From the NCBI RefSeq assembly GCF_007097155.1, contig NZ_VJWA01000001.1, positions 901,501 through 965,500 of the forward strand: a DNA stretch of 64,000 nt. The letters are read 5' to 3'. Below are positions 34,396 through 44,858 of this stretch, in pieces. Below the pieces are notes generated by a model. That model was not told the DNA's origin, did no database searches, and worked only from the letters and a program-made list of their open reading frames with translations. The DNA comes from Glacieibacterium frigidum (lineage in GTDB: Bacteria; Pseudomonadota; Alphaproteobacteria; Sphingomonadales; Sphingomonadaceae). Every line of letters starts with the position of its first letter. Within the stretch, counting starts at the first letter, position 1. The position numbers and the translations under genes are program-made.

Positions 34396-35649
34396 ATGTC
34401 TCTCACCGTCCGTATCTTTGTCGCCCTCGTCCTGGGTCTGGGCGTCGGCATCGCGCTCGCGGCATTCGCGACGCCCGATGTGACAGCGCGCGTCGCGAGC
34501 ATCGCCGAGCCGATCGGCAACATCTGGCTCGACGCGCTGCAGATGACGATCATCCCGCTGGTCTTCGCGCTGCTGTTCACCGGCATCGCGAGTGCAGCGG
34601 GCACCGCCAGCGCCAGTGCGCGCGCGGCGAAGGCGCTGCTGTGGTTCGCGGCCATCGTCATCGCGGGCGGCACGATGAGCGTCATCGTCACGCCGCTGCT
34701 GCTCCACCTGTGGCCGGTCCCGGCGGAGGCGGCGGCGCGACTGCTCGCCAGTGCCGGTGCGGCGCCGGCCGCCGAGCCGCTGTCGGCGGCGCAGTGGGTG
34801 CGCAGCTTCGTGCCGTCGAATGCCGTGGCAGCGGCCGCGTCGGGAAGCATGCTGCCCGTCGTCGTCTTCGCGATGGCCTTCGCACTCGCCGCGACGCGCA
34901 TTCCGGAGGGGCCGCGCGCCTCGCTCGGCGGCTTCTTCGACGGCGTCGTGCAGACCATGCTGGTGCTCGTCGACTGGGTGCTGCGGGCGGCGCCGATCGG
35001 CGTGTTCGCGCTGGCGCTGCTCGTCGGCACGCGCGCCGGCATCGCCGCGATCGGCGTGCTCGCGCATTATGTGGCGATCGTCATCATCGTCCAGATCGTG
35101 CTGATCGCCGGGCTGTACCTGCTCATCGCGGTGGTGCGCCCGGTGCCGCTGCTGCGCTTCGCGCGCGCCATCCTGCCCGCGCAGATCGTCGCGCTCAGCA
35201 CCCAGTCGTCGATCGCGACGCTGCCCGCGATGGTCGAGGTCGCGACGCAGGAGCTTCGCCTGCCGCAGCCGATCGCGCGCCTCGTTCTGCCGCTCGCGGT
35301 GTCGGTGTTCCGCGCCACCAGTGCGCCCGCCAACCTCGCGGTGGTGGTGTACGTTTCCTATCTCCACGGCGTCGCGCTCGACCCGTGGGCGCTCGCGGCG
35401 GGCGTCGCGGTGGCGTTCGCGGTCAGCATCGCCGCGGTCGGCCTGCCGGGGCAGGTGTCGTTCATCACGAGCGTCGCACCGATCGCGCTGGCGATGGGGG
35501 TGCCGATCGTCGTGCTGCCGCTGCTGATCGCGGTCGAACTTCTTCCCGACCTGTTCCGCACCATCGGCAATGTGACCGCAGACCTCGCGGTGACCACGGT
35601 GCTGGCGAAGGGCGAGGACGAGACCGAGCCTACTGCTGCGACAACTTGA
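34396..35649 (+). CDS. dicarboxylate/amino acid:cation symporter (DAACS)
   Basis: The 417-residue integral membrane protein has about eight membrane segments and the family landmarks DALQMTIIPLVFALLFTGI, LSTQSSIATLPAM (the first re-entrant loop), RATSAPANLAVVVYVSYL and the later AVSIAAVGLPGQVSFITSV (second re-entrant loop). It belongs with GltP/SstT-type transporters, taking up dicarboxylates or amino acids with Na+ or H+. The ATG at 34396 starts the protein; a non-ATG start at 34357 is possible. A small-ORF gene follows. Confidence 0.9.
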   Translation: MSLTVRIFVALVLGLGVGIALAAFATPDVTARVASIAEPIGNIWLDALQMTIIPLVFALLFTGIASAAGTASASARAAKALLWFAAIVIAGGTMSVIVTPLLLHLWPVPAEAAARLLASAGAAPAAEPLSAAQWVRSFVPSNAVAAAASGSMLPVVVFAMAFALAATRIPEGPRASLGGFFDGVVQTMLVLVDWVLRAAPIGVFALALLVGTRAGIAAIGVLAHYVAIVIIVQIVLIAGLYLLIAVVRPVPLLRFARAILPAQIVALSTQSSIATLPAMVEVATQELRLPQPIARLVLPLAVSVFRATSAPANLAVVVYVSYLHGVALDPWALAAGVAVAFAVSIAAVGLPGQVSFITSVAPIALAMGVPIVVLPLLIAVELLPDLFRTIGNVTADLAVTTVLAKGEDETEPTAATT

Positions 35650-35753
35650 CGCGCCGGACGAACCGCCTAGTCTCCGCATGCGGTCTTGTCACGCCGTAAC
35701 CGAGTGGGGCACCTGCTCAACGCCGGGTCCCACCCAACTTGGGGAGAGCGACC

Positions 35754-35831
35754 ATGGAAATTCAGACGATCTGGATGTGGATTCTCATCGCGCCGGCCAT
35801 CGGCGTCATCGGCCTGGGCATGATGCGCTAG
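35754..35831 (+). CDS. 25-residue single-pass membrane peptide
   Basis: An ATG at 35754 follows GGGGAGAG at 35741-35748 and opens 25 codons: a short start (MEIQTIWMW), then ILIAPAIGVIGLGMMR, hydrophobic throughout with a terminal Arg. It is a likely small membrane protein, followed by a terminator-like hairpin at 35839-35862, which supports transcription of this short unit. No homologue is recalled. Confidence 0.5.
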   Translation: MEIQTIWMWILIAPAIGVIGLGMMR

Positions 35832-35838
35832 CGCCGCC

Positions 35839-35862
35839 GCGGGCCGGCATCGTCCGGCCCGC
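35839..35862 (+). terminator. terminator-like hairpin after the 25-residue ORF
   Basis: Perfect 9-bp stem GCGGGCCGG (35839-35847) with CCGGCCCGC (35854-35862), followed by TTGT. It lies 8 bp after the stop of the small ORF. Confidence 0.6.
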
Positions 35863-35920
35863 TTGTCATCACCCTGCAATCCCGCGCGGCCTGACGCTCC
35901 GGTAACAACTGGAGGCGGGC

Positions 35921-36433
35921 ATGAAACTGGCATTTGCGGTCGCGGCATTGTTGCTCGGCGCGAGCAGCGCGCAGGCAGCGACCTTCGCGTTCACCTATGT
36001 CTCGACCGGCGGCACGCTGACCGGCCGGCTGACGGGCACCTTGCTCGGCGACGGCAACACCGTGGCGATCGACGGGGTCGCGGGGCCGATCCGCTTCGAC
36101 GGCGTTGCCGGGCCGGCGACGCCGGTGGTGATCACCGCGAGCACGCTGTACGGCGTCGAGCGCGCCCCGACGGTGACATTCGACGGCGCGATCCTCGACT
36201 TCTTCGCGATCACCGACCCCGACAATTTCGAGATCGGCGTGCTGTTCGACCCCGACATCGTCGACTTCCAGCCGCTGGTGTCGACCAGCCCCGAGTTCGG
36301 CAACATCCGCGAGCCCTATGAAGCCGGGCGCTGGTCGCTCGCCGCGGTGCCCGAGCCCGCGACCTGGGGCCTGATGATCGCCGGCTTCGGCCTCGTCGGT
36401 GCGGCGCAGCGGCGGCGGCGCCTCGCTATCTGA
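35921..36433 (+). CDS. PEPxxWA-CTERM sorting-domain protein
   Basis: A 170-residue exported protein with signal peptide MKLAFAVAALLLGASSAQA, a beta-rich body and a C-terminal PEPATWGLM tag with a membrane segment and QRRRRLAI. It has no other motif. The ATG follows GGAGGCGGGC. It ends in an 8-bp overlap with the convergent TonB-like gene. Confidence 0.87.
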   Translation: MKLAFAVAALLLGASSAQAATFAFTYVSTGGTLTGRLTGTLLGDGNTVAIDGVAGPIRFDGVAGPATPVVITASTLYGVERAPTVTFDGAILDFFAITDPDNFEIGVLFDPDIVDFQPLVSTSPEFGNIREPYEAGRWSLAAVPEPATWGLMIAGFGLVGAAQRRRRLAI

Positions 36434-37187
36434 CGCTGCCGTCGCGCGTCCAGGTGATGCGGATGCTGACCCACGCGCCGATCATCGGGCGGCCGCCCTC
36501 GCGCGGCGGGCGGACGCGGAACTGCCACGCCGCCTTGCGCAGCGTGCCCGCCAGCCGCGTGCCCGGCGTGTCCTCCAGCTCGAAACAATCCTCGACGCGG
36601 TAGTTCGCGACGGTGCGGCAGGCGATCATGCCATAGCTGTCGTTCGGCGCGCCGCCCTCGGGCAGGTAATAGGCGAGCTGCGCCGACGTCGGCTCGACCT
36701 GCCACTCGGCCGCGTACAGCGGCTCGCCGCCGGGGCCGGTGCGCTTGCCCAGTGTCGGGCCATAGGTCGGGCCGATCGCCCTGCTCGACGCGGTGCCGTC
36801 GGCGACCGCGGTGCCCGTGTCCTTGGTCGGCGCGGGCGGGGCCTTGGCGAGATCGAAGTCGATGTCGAGGATGGCCGTCGGTTCGGCTTTGGGCGCCGGC
36901 ACCTTGGGCGGCGGCGCAACAGTGCGCGTCGCGCGCAGTGGGGAGGGGGCAGCGTCGACCTGCTCGGCCGGGGTCGGGGTGACACGTGTCGGCGGCGGCG
37001 GCCGCTCCTCCGTGACGTTCACGACCATCATGGCCGCGCGCTCGATGATCGGCGGCACCTTGACCTGCCCGAGCACGATCAGCGCGGTGATCAGCAGCGC
37101 ATGGACGATCAGCACGATCAGCAGCGCGATGATACGCCGCCGGGCGCGCGGATCGTCCGACAGGGGCTGGGACGACGCCGCACGCAT
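36426..37187 (-). CDS. TonB-like energy transducer
   Basis: A 253-residue protein with the TonB layout: a short cytoplasmic start, one membrane segment (about 18-40, RIIALLIVLIVHALLITALIVLG), a long proline-rich region (about 55-100, rich in PPP and PTP), and a C-terminal domain with cysteines (CRTV...DCFELED) and AWQFRVRPP, WVSIRITW. TonB passes energy of the proton gradient to outer-membrane receptors; the C-terminal domain here is short and unusual in carrying cysteines, so it may be a TonB paralogue. The ATG at 37187 was chosen as the first sensible start; earlier codons are Arg/Ala-rich. Confidence 0.75.
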   Translation of the reverse strand: MRAASSQPLSDDPRARRRIIALLIVLIVHALLITALIVLGQVKVPPIIERAAMMVVNVTEERPPPPTRVTPTPAEQVDAAPSPLRATRTVAPPPKVPAPKAEPTAILDIDFDLAKAPPAPTKDTGTAVADGTASSRAIGPTYGPTLGKRTGPGGEPLYAAEWQVEPTSAQLAYYLPEGGAPNDSYGMIACRTVANYRVEDCFELEDTPGTRLAGTLRKAAWQFRVRPPREGGRPMIGAWVSIRITWTRDGSVR

Positions 37188-37282
37188 GGCCGCAGCGCCT
37201 AGAGCGCCCCGCCGCGCGCCGCAACCTGCCTTGCCGGTTCGAACAGCGCGGCCTAAGAGCGCGCCGCACAGGAGACCTTCCA

Positions 37283-38311
37283 ATGGCCTATAAAGTCGTC
37301 GTCGTCGGCGCGACCGGCAGCGTCGGGCGCGAGATGCTCAACATCCTCGCCGAGCGGCAGTTTCCGATTGCGGAAATCGCCGCAGTCGCCAGCGGCCGCA
37401 GCCAGGGCGACATGATCGACTTCGGCGAGGCGGGCCAAGAGCTCAAGGTGCAGAATATCGAGCACTTCGATTTCACCGGCTACGACATCGCGCTGTTCGC
37501 CGCGGGCTCGGGCCCGGCGAAGATCTACGCGCCCAAGGCGGCCGCAGCGGGCTGCACGGTGATCGACAACAGCTCGCTGTTCCGCATGGATCACGACGTG
37601 CCGCTGATCGTGCCGGAGGTGAACCCGCAGGCGATCGACGGGTACAAGCGCCGCAACATCATCGCCAACCCGAACTGCTCGACCGCGCAGATGGTCGTCG
37701 CGCTGAAGCCGCTGCACGATGCCGCGACGATCAAGCGCGTCGTCGTCTCGACCTATCAGTCGGTCAGCGGCGCCGGCAAGGCGGGCATGGACGAGCTGTT
37801 CGAGCAGACCCGCGCGGTGTTCGTCGGCGACCCCAAGACCAGCTCCAAGTTCACCAAGCAGATCGCCTTCAACGTCATCCCGCACATCGACAGCTTCATG
37901 GACGACGGCTCCACCAAGGAAGAGTGGAAGATGGTCGTCGAGACGCGCAAGATCATGGCGGCCGAAATCGAGGTCACCGCGACCTGCGTCCGCGTGCCGG
38001 TGTTCGTCGGGCACAGCGAGGCGATCAACATCGAGTTCGAGCGTCCGCTGTCGGTCGCCGAGGCGCAGCGCATCCTGCGAGAGGCGCCGGGCATCATGCT
38101 GATCGATAAGCGCGAGGACGGCGGCTACATCACGCCGATCGAGTGCGTCGGCGAATACGCCACCTACATCAGCCGCGTCCGCAAGGACCCGACCGTCCCG
38201 CACGGCCTCAACCTGTGGTGCGTCAGCGACAACCTCCGCAAGGGCGCCGCGCTGAACGCGGTGCAGATCGCCGAACTGCTCGGGCGGCGGCATCTGCAGA
38301 AGGCGGCTTGA
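37283..38311 (+). CDS. asd: aspartate-semialdehyde dehydrogenase
   Basis: Asd makes aspartate semialdehyde for lysine, threonine and methionine synthesis. The 342-residue protein starts MAYKVVVVGATGSVGREML with the NADP-binding glycine loop (residues 9-15), has the catalytic Cys132 in NPNCSTAQM and the conserved STYQSVSGAGKAGMDEL. Length is normal. The start follows a purine-rich GGAGACC. The GNAT gene that follows overlaps its stop by 4 bp with a TTG start. Confidence 0.97.
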   Translation: MAYKVVVVGATGSVGREMLNILAERQFPIAEIAAVASGRSQGDMIDFGEAGQELKVQNIEHFDFTGYDIALFAAGSGPAKIYAPKAAAAGCTVIDNSSLFRMDHDVPLIVPEVNPQAIDGYKRRNIIANPNCSTAQMVVALKPLHDAATIKRVVVSTYQSVSGAGKAGMDELFEQTRAVFVGDPKTSSKFTKQIAFNVIPHIDSFMDDGSTKEEWKMVVETRKIMAAEIEVTATCVRVPVFVGHSEAINIEFERPLSVAEAQRILREAPGIMLIDKREDGGYITPIECVGEYATYISRVRKDPTVPHGLNLWCVSDNLRKGAALNAVQIAELLGRRHLQKAA

Positions 38312-38754
38312 TCGTCCTCGAGCCACTGCCCGCCGACCTCGACCTCGATCAGGCGGCGGACAATTGGGGTTCGGCCTATGGCGACCGCGACGGGCTTCGG
38401 GCGATAATCGGCGAACTGTTCCGCACCCAGCGGCCGCAGCCCTGGGGCAATTATCTCGCGCGGCGCGACGGCGAGGCGGTCGGCCTGTGTGCGTTCAAGG
38501 CGCCGCCCGCCGATGGTGCGGTGGAGATCGCCTACGGCACTTTCCCGCCTGTCCAGCGCCAAGGGGTCGCGCAGGCCATGGCGGCGGGCCTGATCGAGAT
38601 CGCGCGGGGTCGGGGCGTCGTGCTGGTCGTCGCGCACACGCTTCCCGAACCCAATACGTCGAACCGCATCCTCGCCCGTCTCGGTTTCAGCTTTGCCGGC
38701 GACGCAGAGGACCCCGACGACGGCCACGTCTGGCTCTGGCAACGCCCCGCCTGA
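38308..38754 (+). CDS. GNAT family N-acetyltransferase
   Basis: The 148-residue protein has the GNAT fold: IAYGTFPPVQRQGVAQAMAAGLIEIARGRG is the acetyl-CoA-binding region (a Q/RxxGxG/A-type loop), and SNRILARLGFSFAG is the usual C-terminal beta-bulge strand. The substrate is unknown. The start is a TTG at 38308 that overlaps the asd stop (TTGA), so translation is probably coupled to asd. Confidence 0.78.
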   Translation: MIVLEPLPADLDLDQAADNWGSAYGDRDGLRAIIGELFRTQRPQPWGNYLARRDGEAVGLCAFKAPPADGAVEIAYGTFPPVQRQGVAQAMAAGLIEIARGRGVVLVVAHTLPEPNTSNRILARLGFSFAGDAEDPDDGHVWLWQRPA

Positions 38755-38801
38755 CCAGCAAGGTCTTGGCGTGCTTCGTTTCGGCTGCTCTACAAGAGTG
38801 C

Positions 38802-39809
38802 ATGGACCAGCCGGCGCCCGTCATCCCGACCATGCACCTGACCACCGCGGACCTGCCCGAGGACCGGCAGTTCGCGGCCTGGGCGTCGTTCACGACCCAG
38901 TCGCGGGTGACGCGGCCGGGGACGGGGCCGTTCTTCGCCGAGGCCGACTTCTGGAACCTCGACCGCATGCTCGTCTCAGTCCAGACCACCGATGCGTTCA
39001 CGATGGACCGTGACGCGCAGTATCTGCAGTCGACCGCCGCGAACCACTTCCTGATCGTCGTGCCCTACACGGGCGAATATCGCTTCACCGCGCCGGGGAT
39101 CGACGAAGCGCTGGGGCCGGGCGACGTCGTCGTCGCCAATCTCAATCGCCTCGGCCGCTGCGACATCGCCGGCCGCGCCCACAGCATCGGCATCACCATG
39201 TCGCGCGCCTTCCTCGAGGAAGCGGGCGGCATGGTCGACGTCCACGGCGTGCTGCCGCGCACCCCCGAGACGCGGCTGTTCGTCGCCTTCCTGCGCTCGC
39301 TGGTCGAGCAGCTGCCGTCGACCGCGCCGGCCAGCGTCGCGCCGCTGTCGCGCATCGTCCGCGACCTGTTCGCCAATGCCGTCGCCGGCATCGCGCGGCC
39401 CGAGGGCAGGGCGCTGGCAACGACGCTCCGGGCGCGGGCGCATGCCTATATCCGGGCCCAGCCGCCGGGCAGCCTCGACGTCGAGCGGATGATCGCCGAC
39501 CTCGCGACGACGCGGTCGAGCCTGTTCCGCCTGTTTCGCGACGAGGGCGGGGTGCTGACCTTCGACCGGCGGCGGCGGCTCCGCCTCGTCCACCGCGCCG
39601 TCGCCGATCCCCTCGACCACCGCACGCTTGGGGAGATCGGCTTCGACTGCGGCTTCGAGGACGCCGCGCATCTGGCGAACCAGTTCAAGGCGAGCTTCGG
39701 CTATTCGATGAGCGACCTGCGCGGCCACATCAACGACCATCCCGTCGCCGAACCCGCCGGCGCGACCCCCGCCGAGCTCTACCGCCGGGCCGTCGCCGCG
39801 CTCGTCTGA
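38802..39809 (+). CDS. AraC family transcriptional regulator
   Basis: The 335-residue protein has an N-terminal ligand/dimerisation region (MDQPAPVIPTMHLTTADLPEDRQ and FLIVVPYTGEYRFTAPGID) and a C-terminal AraC-type double helix-turn-helix: TTRSSLFRLFRDEGGV...RRRRLRLVHRAVADP, then EIGFDCGFEDAAHLANQFKASFGYSMSDLR. The N-terminal half resembles the AraC_binding_2 type. It lies just upstream of two PEPxxWA-CTERM genes on the same strand, so it may regulate them (inference only). The ATG at 38802 is the first in the right place; upstream in-frame sequence is Arg-rich. Confidence 0.85.
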   Translation: MDQPAPVIPTMHLTTADLPEDRQFAAWASFTTQSRVTRPGTGPFFAEADFWNLDRMLVSVQTTDAFTMDRDAQYLQSTAANHFLIVVPYTGEYRFTAPGIDEALGPGDVVVANLNRLGRCDIAGRAHSIGITMSRAFLEEAGGMVDVHGVLPRTPETRLFVAFLRSLVEQLPSTAPASVAPLSRIVRDLFANAVAGIARPEGRALATTLRARAHAYIRAQPPGSLDVERMIADLATTRSSLFRLFRDEGGVLTFDRRRRLRLVHRAVADPLDHRTLGEIGFDCGFEDAAHLANQFKASFGYSMSDLRGHINDHPVAEPAGATPAELYRRAVAALV

Positions 39810-39904
39810 GGCTGGCACGCAGGTCCAAGCGAATGGTCCGCCGGCTCAAACGCCCGGCGTGACGAAGCAGCTAGACGGCTCCCACACCAAAGGGGAGCCC
39901 GAAC

Positions 39905-40636
39905 ATGTTGAAAACCATCGCCATCGCCGCGGCACTCGCCGCCGTGCCATCGACGGCGCTTGCGGCCGCATCGACCAACAGCTTCGTCGCGTTGAACGGC
40001 TTCGGGCCCAACGGGATCGATGTCGACATCACGCGGTCGGGAATATTCGGCGGCAACAACGAGCTCTTCGCGCAGGCCCTGAACGTGACCGGCAGCTCGG
40101 TCATCGCAACCTATTCGGGCTTCGACAGCGCCCACCACGCCTATGCCTCGACGCGTTACCAGTACGACGCGCCAAGCGCGCAGCGCGTCACCCTCGATGC
40201 GCAGGGCTATATCGACAGCTTCGGCCTGGGGCACGGCATGGCCATCGCGGCAGCGTGGCACATGAGCGGCGCGGGCGACCTGTTGTGGGTCGATATCCAG
40301 CAGCTCGACAGCTGCAGCAGCGGCTGCGACGTGACCGGCTACTCGACCTTCGCCCGGTCGTGGACCCGCGTCGCCCAGGCCGGCGACAGCCTCTTCCTGA
40401 CCATCACCGCGAAAAGCTTCGGCGACATGCCCGCAAACCCCGTGCCGTCGATCGGCGCGTTCACAGCCGGTCTCGCCAGCGACGGCTTTCGCTCGGCGCA
40501 AAGCATGATGACGCGCAGCATATCGATCAGCGCGGTCCCCGAACCGGCCAGCTGGGCCCTGCTGATCGCCGGCTTCGGTGCGGTCGGGTCGGCAGCCCGC
40601 CGCCGCCGCGCGACCCGCGCGACGGTCGCCGGCTGA
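39905..40636 (+). CDS. PEPxxWA-CTERM sorting-domain protein
   Basis: A 243-residue exported protein with signal peptide (MLKTIAIAAALAAVPSTALAA), beta-rich body with a CSSGC pair near residue 138, and a PEPASWALL tag followed by a membrane segment and an RRRR run. The ATG follows GGGGAGCCCG. It is the first of two adjacent genes of this class. Confidence 0.86.
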   Translation: MLKTIAIAAALAAVPSTALAAASTNSFVALNGFGPNGIDVDITRSGIFGGNNELFAQALNVTGSSVIATYSGFDSAHHAYASTRYQYDAPSAQRVTLDAQGYIDSFGLGHGMAIAAAWHMSGAGDLLWVDIQQLDSCSSGCDVTGYSTFARSWTRVAQAGDSLFLTITAKSFGDMPANPVPSIGAFTAGLASDGFRSAQSMMTRSISISAVPEPASWALLIAGFGAVGSAARRRRATRATVAG

Positions 40637-40701
40637 GCGGCGGCGAAACCTCGAATTTCGATCGCAGGCCGGGCGCCCCGGCACGAACAAGGAAACAGAC
40701 G

Positions 40702-41397
40702 ATGAAGATGCCCATCCTCACGCTGCTGAGCTTCGCCCTGGCGGCGCCCGCGACCGCCACGGTCACGACCGCCGAAACTTTGGTGTACGTCCAGACCGCG
40801 ATCGAATCGGAATTTCTGCCGGGGTACGGTGTCGACAGCGCGCGGACCCTGGTCAACGGCGACACCGCCGTCCGCGCCGAGAGCAGCGCCGACATCAACA
40901 GCGGCCTCTATGCGGGGTACTATGGCGACGGCTTTGGCTATGCGCTGGCCAACAGCTTCTTTAAGGTCCTCGTCGACGGTGCGCCGGGCAGCCTGTGGCA
41001 CGTCGCTGTCGGCTTCGCCGCGCAATCGAGCCGTGACCGCAATGCCACCAGCTCGCTGTTCTATCAGCTCGAACACTTCAACGCTGCCGACGAGCTGCTG
41101 TCGCGACGCAGCTTCTACACCGCGCTGTGCAGCGGCTGCGCCAACGAGGAGTATTTCGAGACCAGCGACCTCTGGCAGCTCGACGCGACAGCGGGCGACC
41201 AGCTGGTGCTGCAATACCAGGCGGTCGTCGGGCAGGCGACCAGCGGAGGCGGCTTCGGCTATGCCAATAACTACATCTCCTCGAGCCTGAGCGTCACTGC
41301 GGCATCGGTCCCCGAGCCTGCAACCTGGGCGATGCTCATCGCCGGCTTCGGGATGGCGGGCGCGGCGATGCGCCGCCGGCGCAACGTCCCGGCCTAG
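40702..41397 (+). CDS. PEPxxWA-CTERM sorting-domain protein
   Basis: A 231-residue exported protein with signal peptide (MKMPILTLLSFALAAPATA), a Tyr/Ser-rich beta body with a CSGC pair near residue 149, and a PEPATWAML tag, membrane segment and RRRR. It begins 65 bp after the previous gene of the class. Body sequences of the two are not obviously alike, so this is not a recent tandem copy. It ends convergent with the NERD gene (4 bp overlap). Confidence 0.86.
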   Translation: MKMPILTLLSFALAAPATATVTTAETLVYVQTAIESEFLPGYGVDSARTLVNGDTAVRAESSADINSGLYAGYYGDGFGYALANSFFKVLVDGAPGSLWHVAVGFAAQSSRDRNATSSLFYQLEHFNAADELLSRRSFYTALCSGCANEEYFETSDLWQLDATAGDQLVLQYQAVVGQATSGGGFGYANNYISSSLSVTAASVPEPATWAMLIAGFGMAGAAMRRRRNVPA

Positions 41398-42362
41398 GGC
41401 CGCGCCGCCTCCAGCTTCGCCTGCCGCAGCGCGTTGGACTGGCACGACATGCAGAAGATTGCGCCGCCGAAAAGCGGCTGGGTGGTGCAGTAGCGCGCGA
41501 CACCCTGCGATACCGGAACCGCGCAATTCGTGCAGTGGCGCTCAGGCGCTGCTTGCGAGGCGGCGGCGGGGCCGATGCGGCGTCGTGCCAGCGTCGAATT
41601 CGCCGCGGCCTCCTGCGGTTCGGCTGCCGGAATCGGTGTATCGGACAGCCGGAACTGCGCCGCCCAGCGCCGCGTGATCGGACGATGCAGTGCGAGCATC
41701 TGGTGGCCGACCCCTTCGAGCGTCGCCTGCCCGACCAGACTGGTCAGCGCGAGGACGCCGACCTTGTCCAGTGCGCGATTGACCGTCGTCGACAGCTGGT
41801 CGTTCTTGATAACCGTCTCGATGCCGGGAACATGCGTGCGGGGGCGGTTGATTGCGCCTTGCGAGATCAGAACGAGGCTCTTCAGCTTGGGTTGCACGGT
41901 GAAGCCGATCCGGCTCGGCAGCCGGATCATGCCATCGGCGATGACGGTCTCCAGCACCTTGATGTGGCGCCTGTTCTGCTCGATCGGCGACGCTGCACCG
42001 CGCGGCACCCTATCATAAAAGGTCGTGAACTCGCCGTGCTCGTTAATTTTGACGCCATTGGCGAAACGCTTGCTTTCGAGCACCCAGAATTCGAGCAGGC
42101 GATTGATCATCAGGTGGTCGATTTGCGCGACGAAGCCGCGATGCTCGATCCTAAGGTCGTGAATGATCATCCAGTTCGGGCTTCGGCCGAAATGCAGGTC
42201 GATCTCGTAAGCCGCCTCGGCCTCGCCGCGGTCGCCCGAGCGAAGGTTGCGAATCTGGTCGCTGATCTGCTGGCGCTGCACGTCGGTCGCCTGCGGATGG
42301 CGCGCCAGCTGTTCGAGCGTCGCGATATCGTCGCGGCTGTTTTCCTGTGCCTTCAGGATCAT
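41394..42362 (-). CDS. NERD nuclease-like domain protein with C-terminal zinc ribbon
   Basis: The 322-residue protein has an N-terminal NERD (nuclease-related) domain with PD-(D/E)xK-type residues: Glu47/Glu49, Asp82 in QIDHL and Glu96-x-Lys98 in VLESK. The start MILKAQENSRDDI matches the family. A variable middle follows, then a C-terminal four-cysteine zinc-ribbon-like segment (CTNC, YC, FCMSC). NERD proteins are thought to process DNA or nucleotides, but the role is unknown. The ATG at 42362 was chosen over an upstream frame to 42479. Confidence 0.78.
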   Translation of the reverse strand: MILKAQENSRDDIATLEQLARHPQATDVQRQQISDQIRNLRSGDRGEAEAAYEIDLHFGRSPNWMIIHDLRIEHRGFVAQIDHLMINRLLEFWVLESKRFANGVKINEHGEFTTFYDRVPRGAASPIEQNRRHIKVLETVIADGMIRLPSRIGFTVQPKLKSLVLISQGAINRPRTHVPGIETVIKNDQLSTTVNRALDKVGVLALTSLVGQATLEGVGHQMLALHRPITRRWAAQFRLSDTPIPAAEPQEAAANSTLARRRIGPAAASQAAPERHCTNCAVPVSQGVARYCTTQPLFGGAIFCMSCQSNALRQAKLEAARP

Positions 42363-42543
42363 GACCGGCGCCCGGGCGCCGTCGCGGCACGCGACACGAA
42401 GCTCATAAGCAACCCCCGAACCAGCGAGCCCCCTCGCCGGCAACCGTCCGCGACTCCGGACGGCGGGAGTTAAACTCAAATAGATTAAGAAGAAATAAGT
42501 GGTTGTTTCGGCGAGCTGGGGTCTCGGTCGGTGAGGCTCTAGG

Positions 42544-43266
42544 TCAGGCGGTAACGACCCTCTTCCGGCGGCGCGCGGCGAAGCCGACGAGGCCGAAGCC
42601 GACGATGAGCATCGCCCAGACGCCGGGTTCGGGGACGGCGCCGCTGACGGTGTCGATGCGGTAGCCCTGGCCCAGGTCGCCCATGTAGCGGGCGTCGCCG
42701 CCGACGCGGGTGGTGAACAGGTAGCGGGAGAAATAGGCGCTCGGGGTGGTCAGCGTGATCGCCGACGTGCCGCCGTTCGCCGCGGAGTTGACGACCGTGG
42801 CGCCGCCGAGGCTCGACTTGATGGTCCCTGCGAAGTCGAGCGAGGTCAGCGTGTCGTCGGCATTGACGCCGTAGATCTGCAGCGTATCGTTGGCGTCGAT
42901 CTCGGACAGCTTGAGGCCCCGCAGCGAGAAGTTCGGGGCGCTGCTCGCGATCAGGATCGCCTCGCGTCGGCCGGCCTGGTTGGTGTCGATCTGGGGGTTC
43001 GACCCGCCGCCGCCGACGCCGATGCCCGACGTGCTGGCGCTGATCTGGACGCCTGCGCCGGTCGTCTGCGTGAGGCTGGTCAGGGTGTTCGGTGCTGAGG
43101 TGAAGCGGCGCGCCGTTGCGGTCAGGGTGACGCCGTCGACGGTCCGGGCGACCGACGCGGCGTTGCCCGTGCCACCGCCGAAGTTGAAGGTCAGCGTCGT
43201 GACCGCCGCCGCCGGCGCAGCGACCGACGCGACCAAGGCAGCAGTCGACAAAAGCCTGAGCAACAT
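42544..43266 (-). CDS. PEPxxWA-CTERM sorting-domain protein
   Basis: A 240-residue exported protein with signal peptide (MLLRLLSTAALVASVAAPAAAV), a Gly/Thr-rich beta body and a C-terminal PEPGVWAML tag followed by a membrane segment and RRRKR. The ATG at 43266 begins the signal peptide; a GTG at 43275 is possible. It is on the opposite strand to the other members here. Confidence 0.86.
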   Translation of the reverse strand: MLLRLLSTAALVASVAAPAAAVTTLTFNFGGGTGNAASVARTVDGVTLTATARRFTSAPNTLTSLTQTTGAGVQISASTSGIGVGGGGSNPQIDTNQAGRREAILIASSAPNFSLRGLKLSEIDANDTLQIYGVNADDTLTSLDFAGTIKSSLGGATVVNSAANGGTSAITLTTPSAYFSRYLFTTRVGGDARYMGDLGQGYRIDTVSGAVPEPGVWAMLIVGFGLVGFAARRRKRVVTA

Positions 43267-43360
43267 TCGACACACCCCGAACTTCGTGGACAGCAGGTGC
43301 CGTCCATAACGGTCGAGGATCGAAGCGATGTAATCGGATGAGAGTTAACGCCTCCGGCGG

Positions 43361-44821
<1,461 letters not shown>

Positions 44822-44858
44822 GGGGCCGGGATAGCGCGCGCCGCGCGACAGGGAAAGC

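Noticed and set aside
39813-39828. A TGGCACG box before the PEPxxWA-CTERM gene at 39905, suggesting a second sigma-54 promoter.
   Set aside because: The -12 position reads TCCAA and lacks the required GC, so it is not a functional match by sequence.
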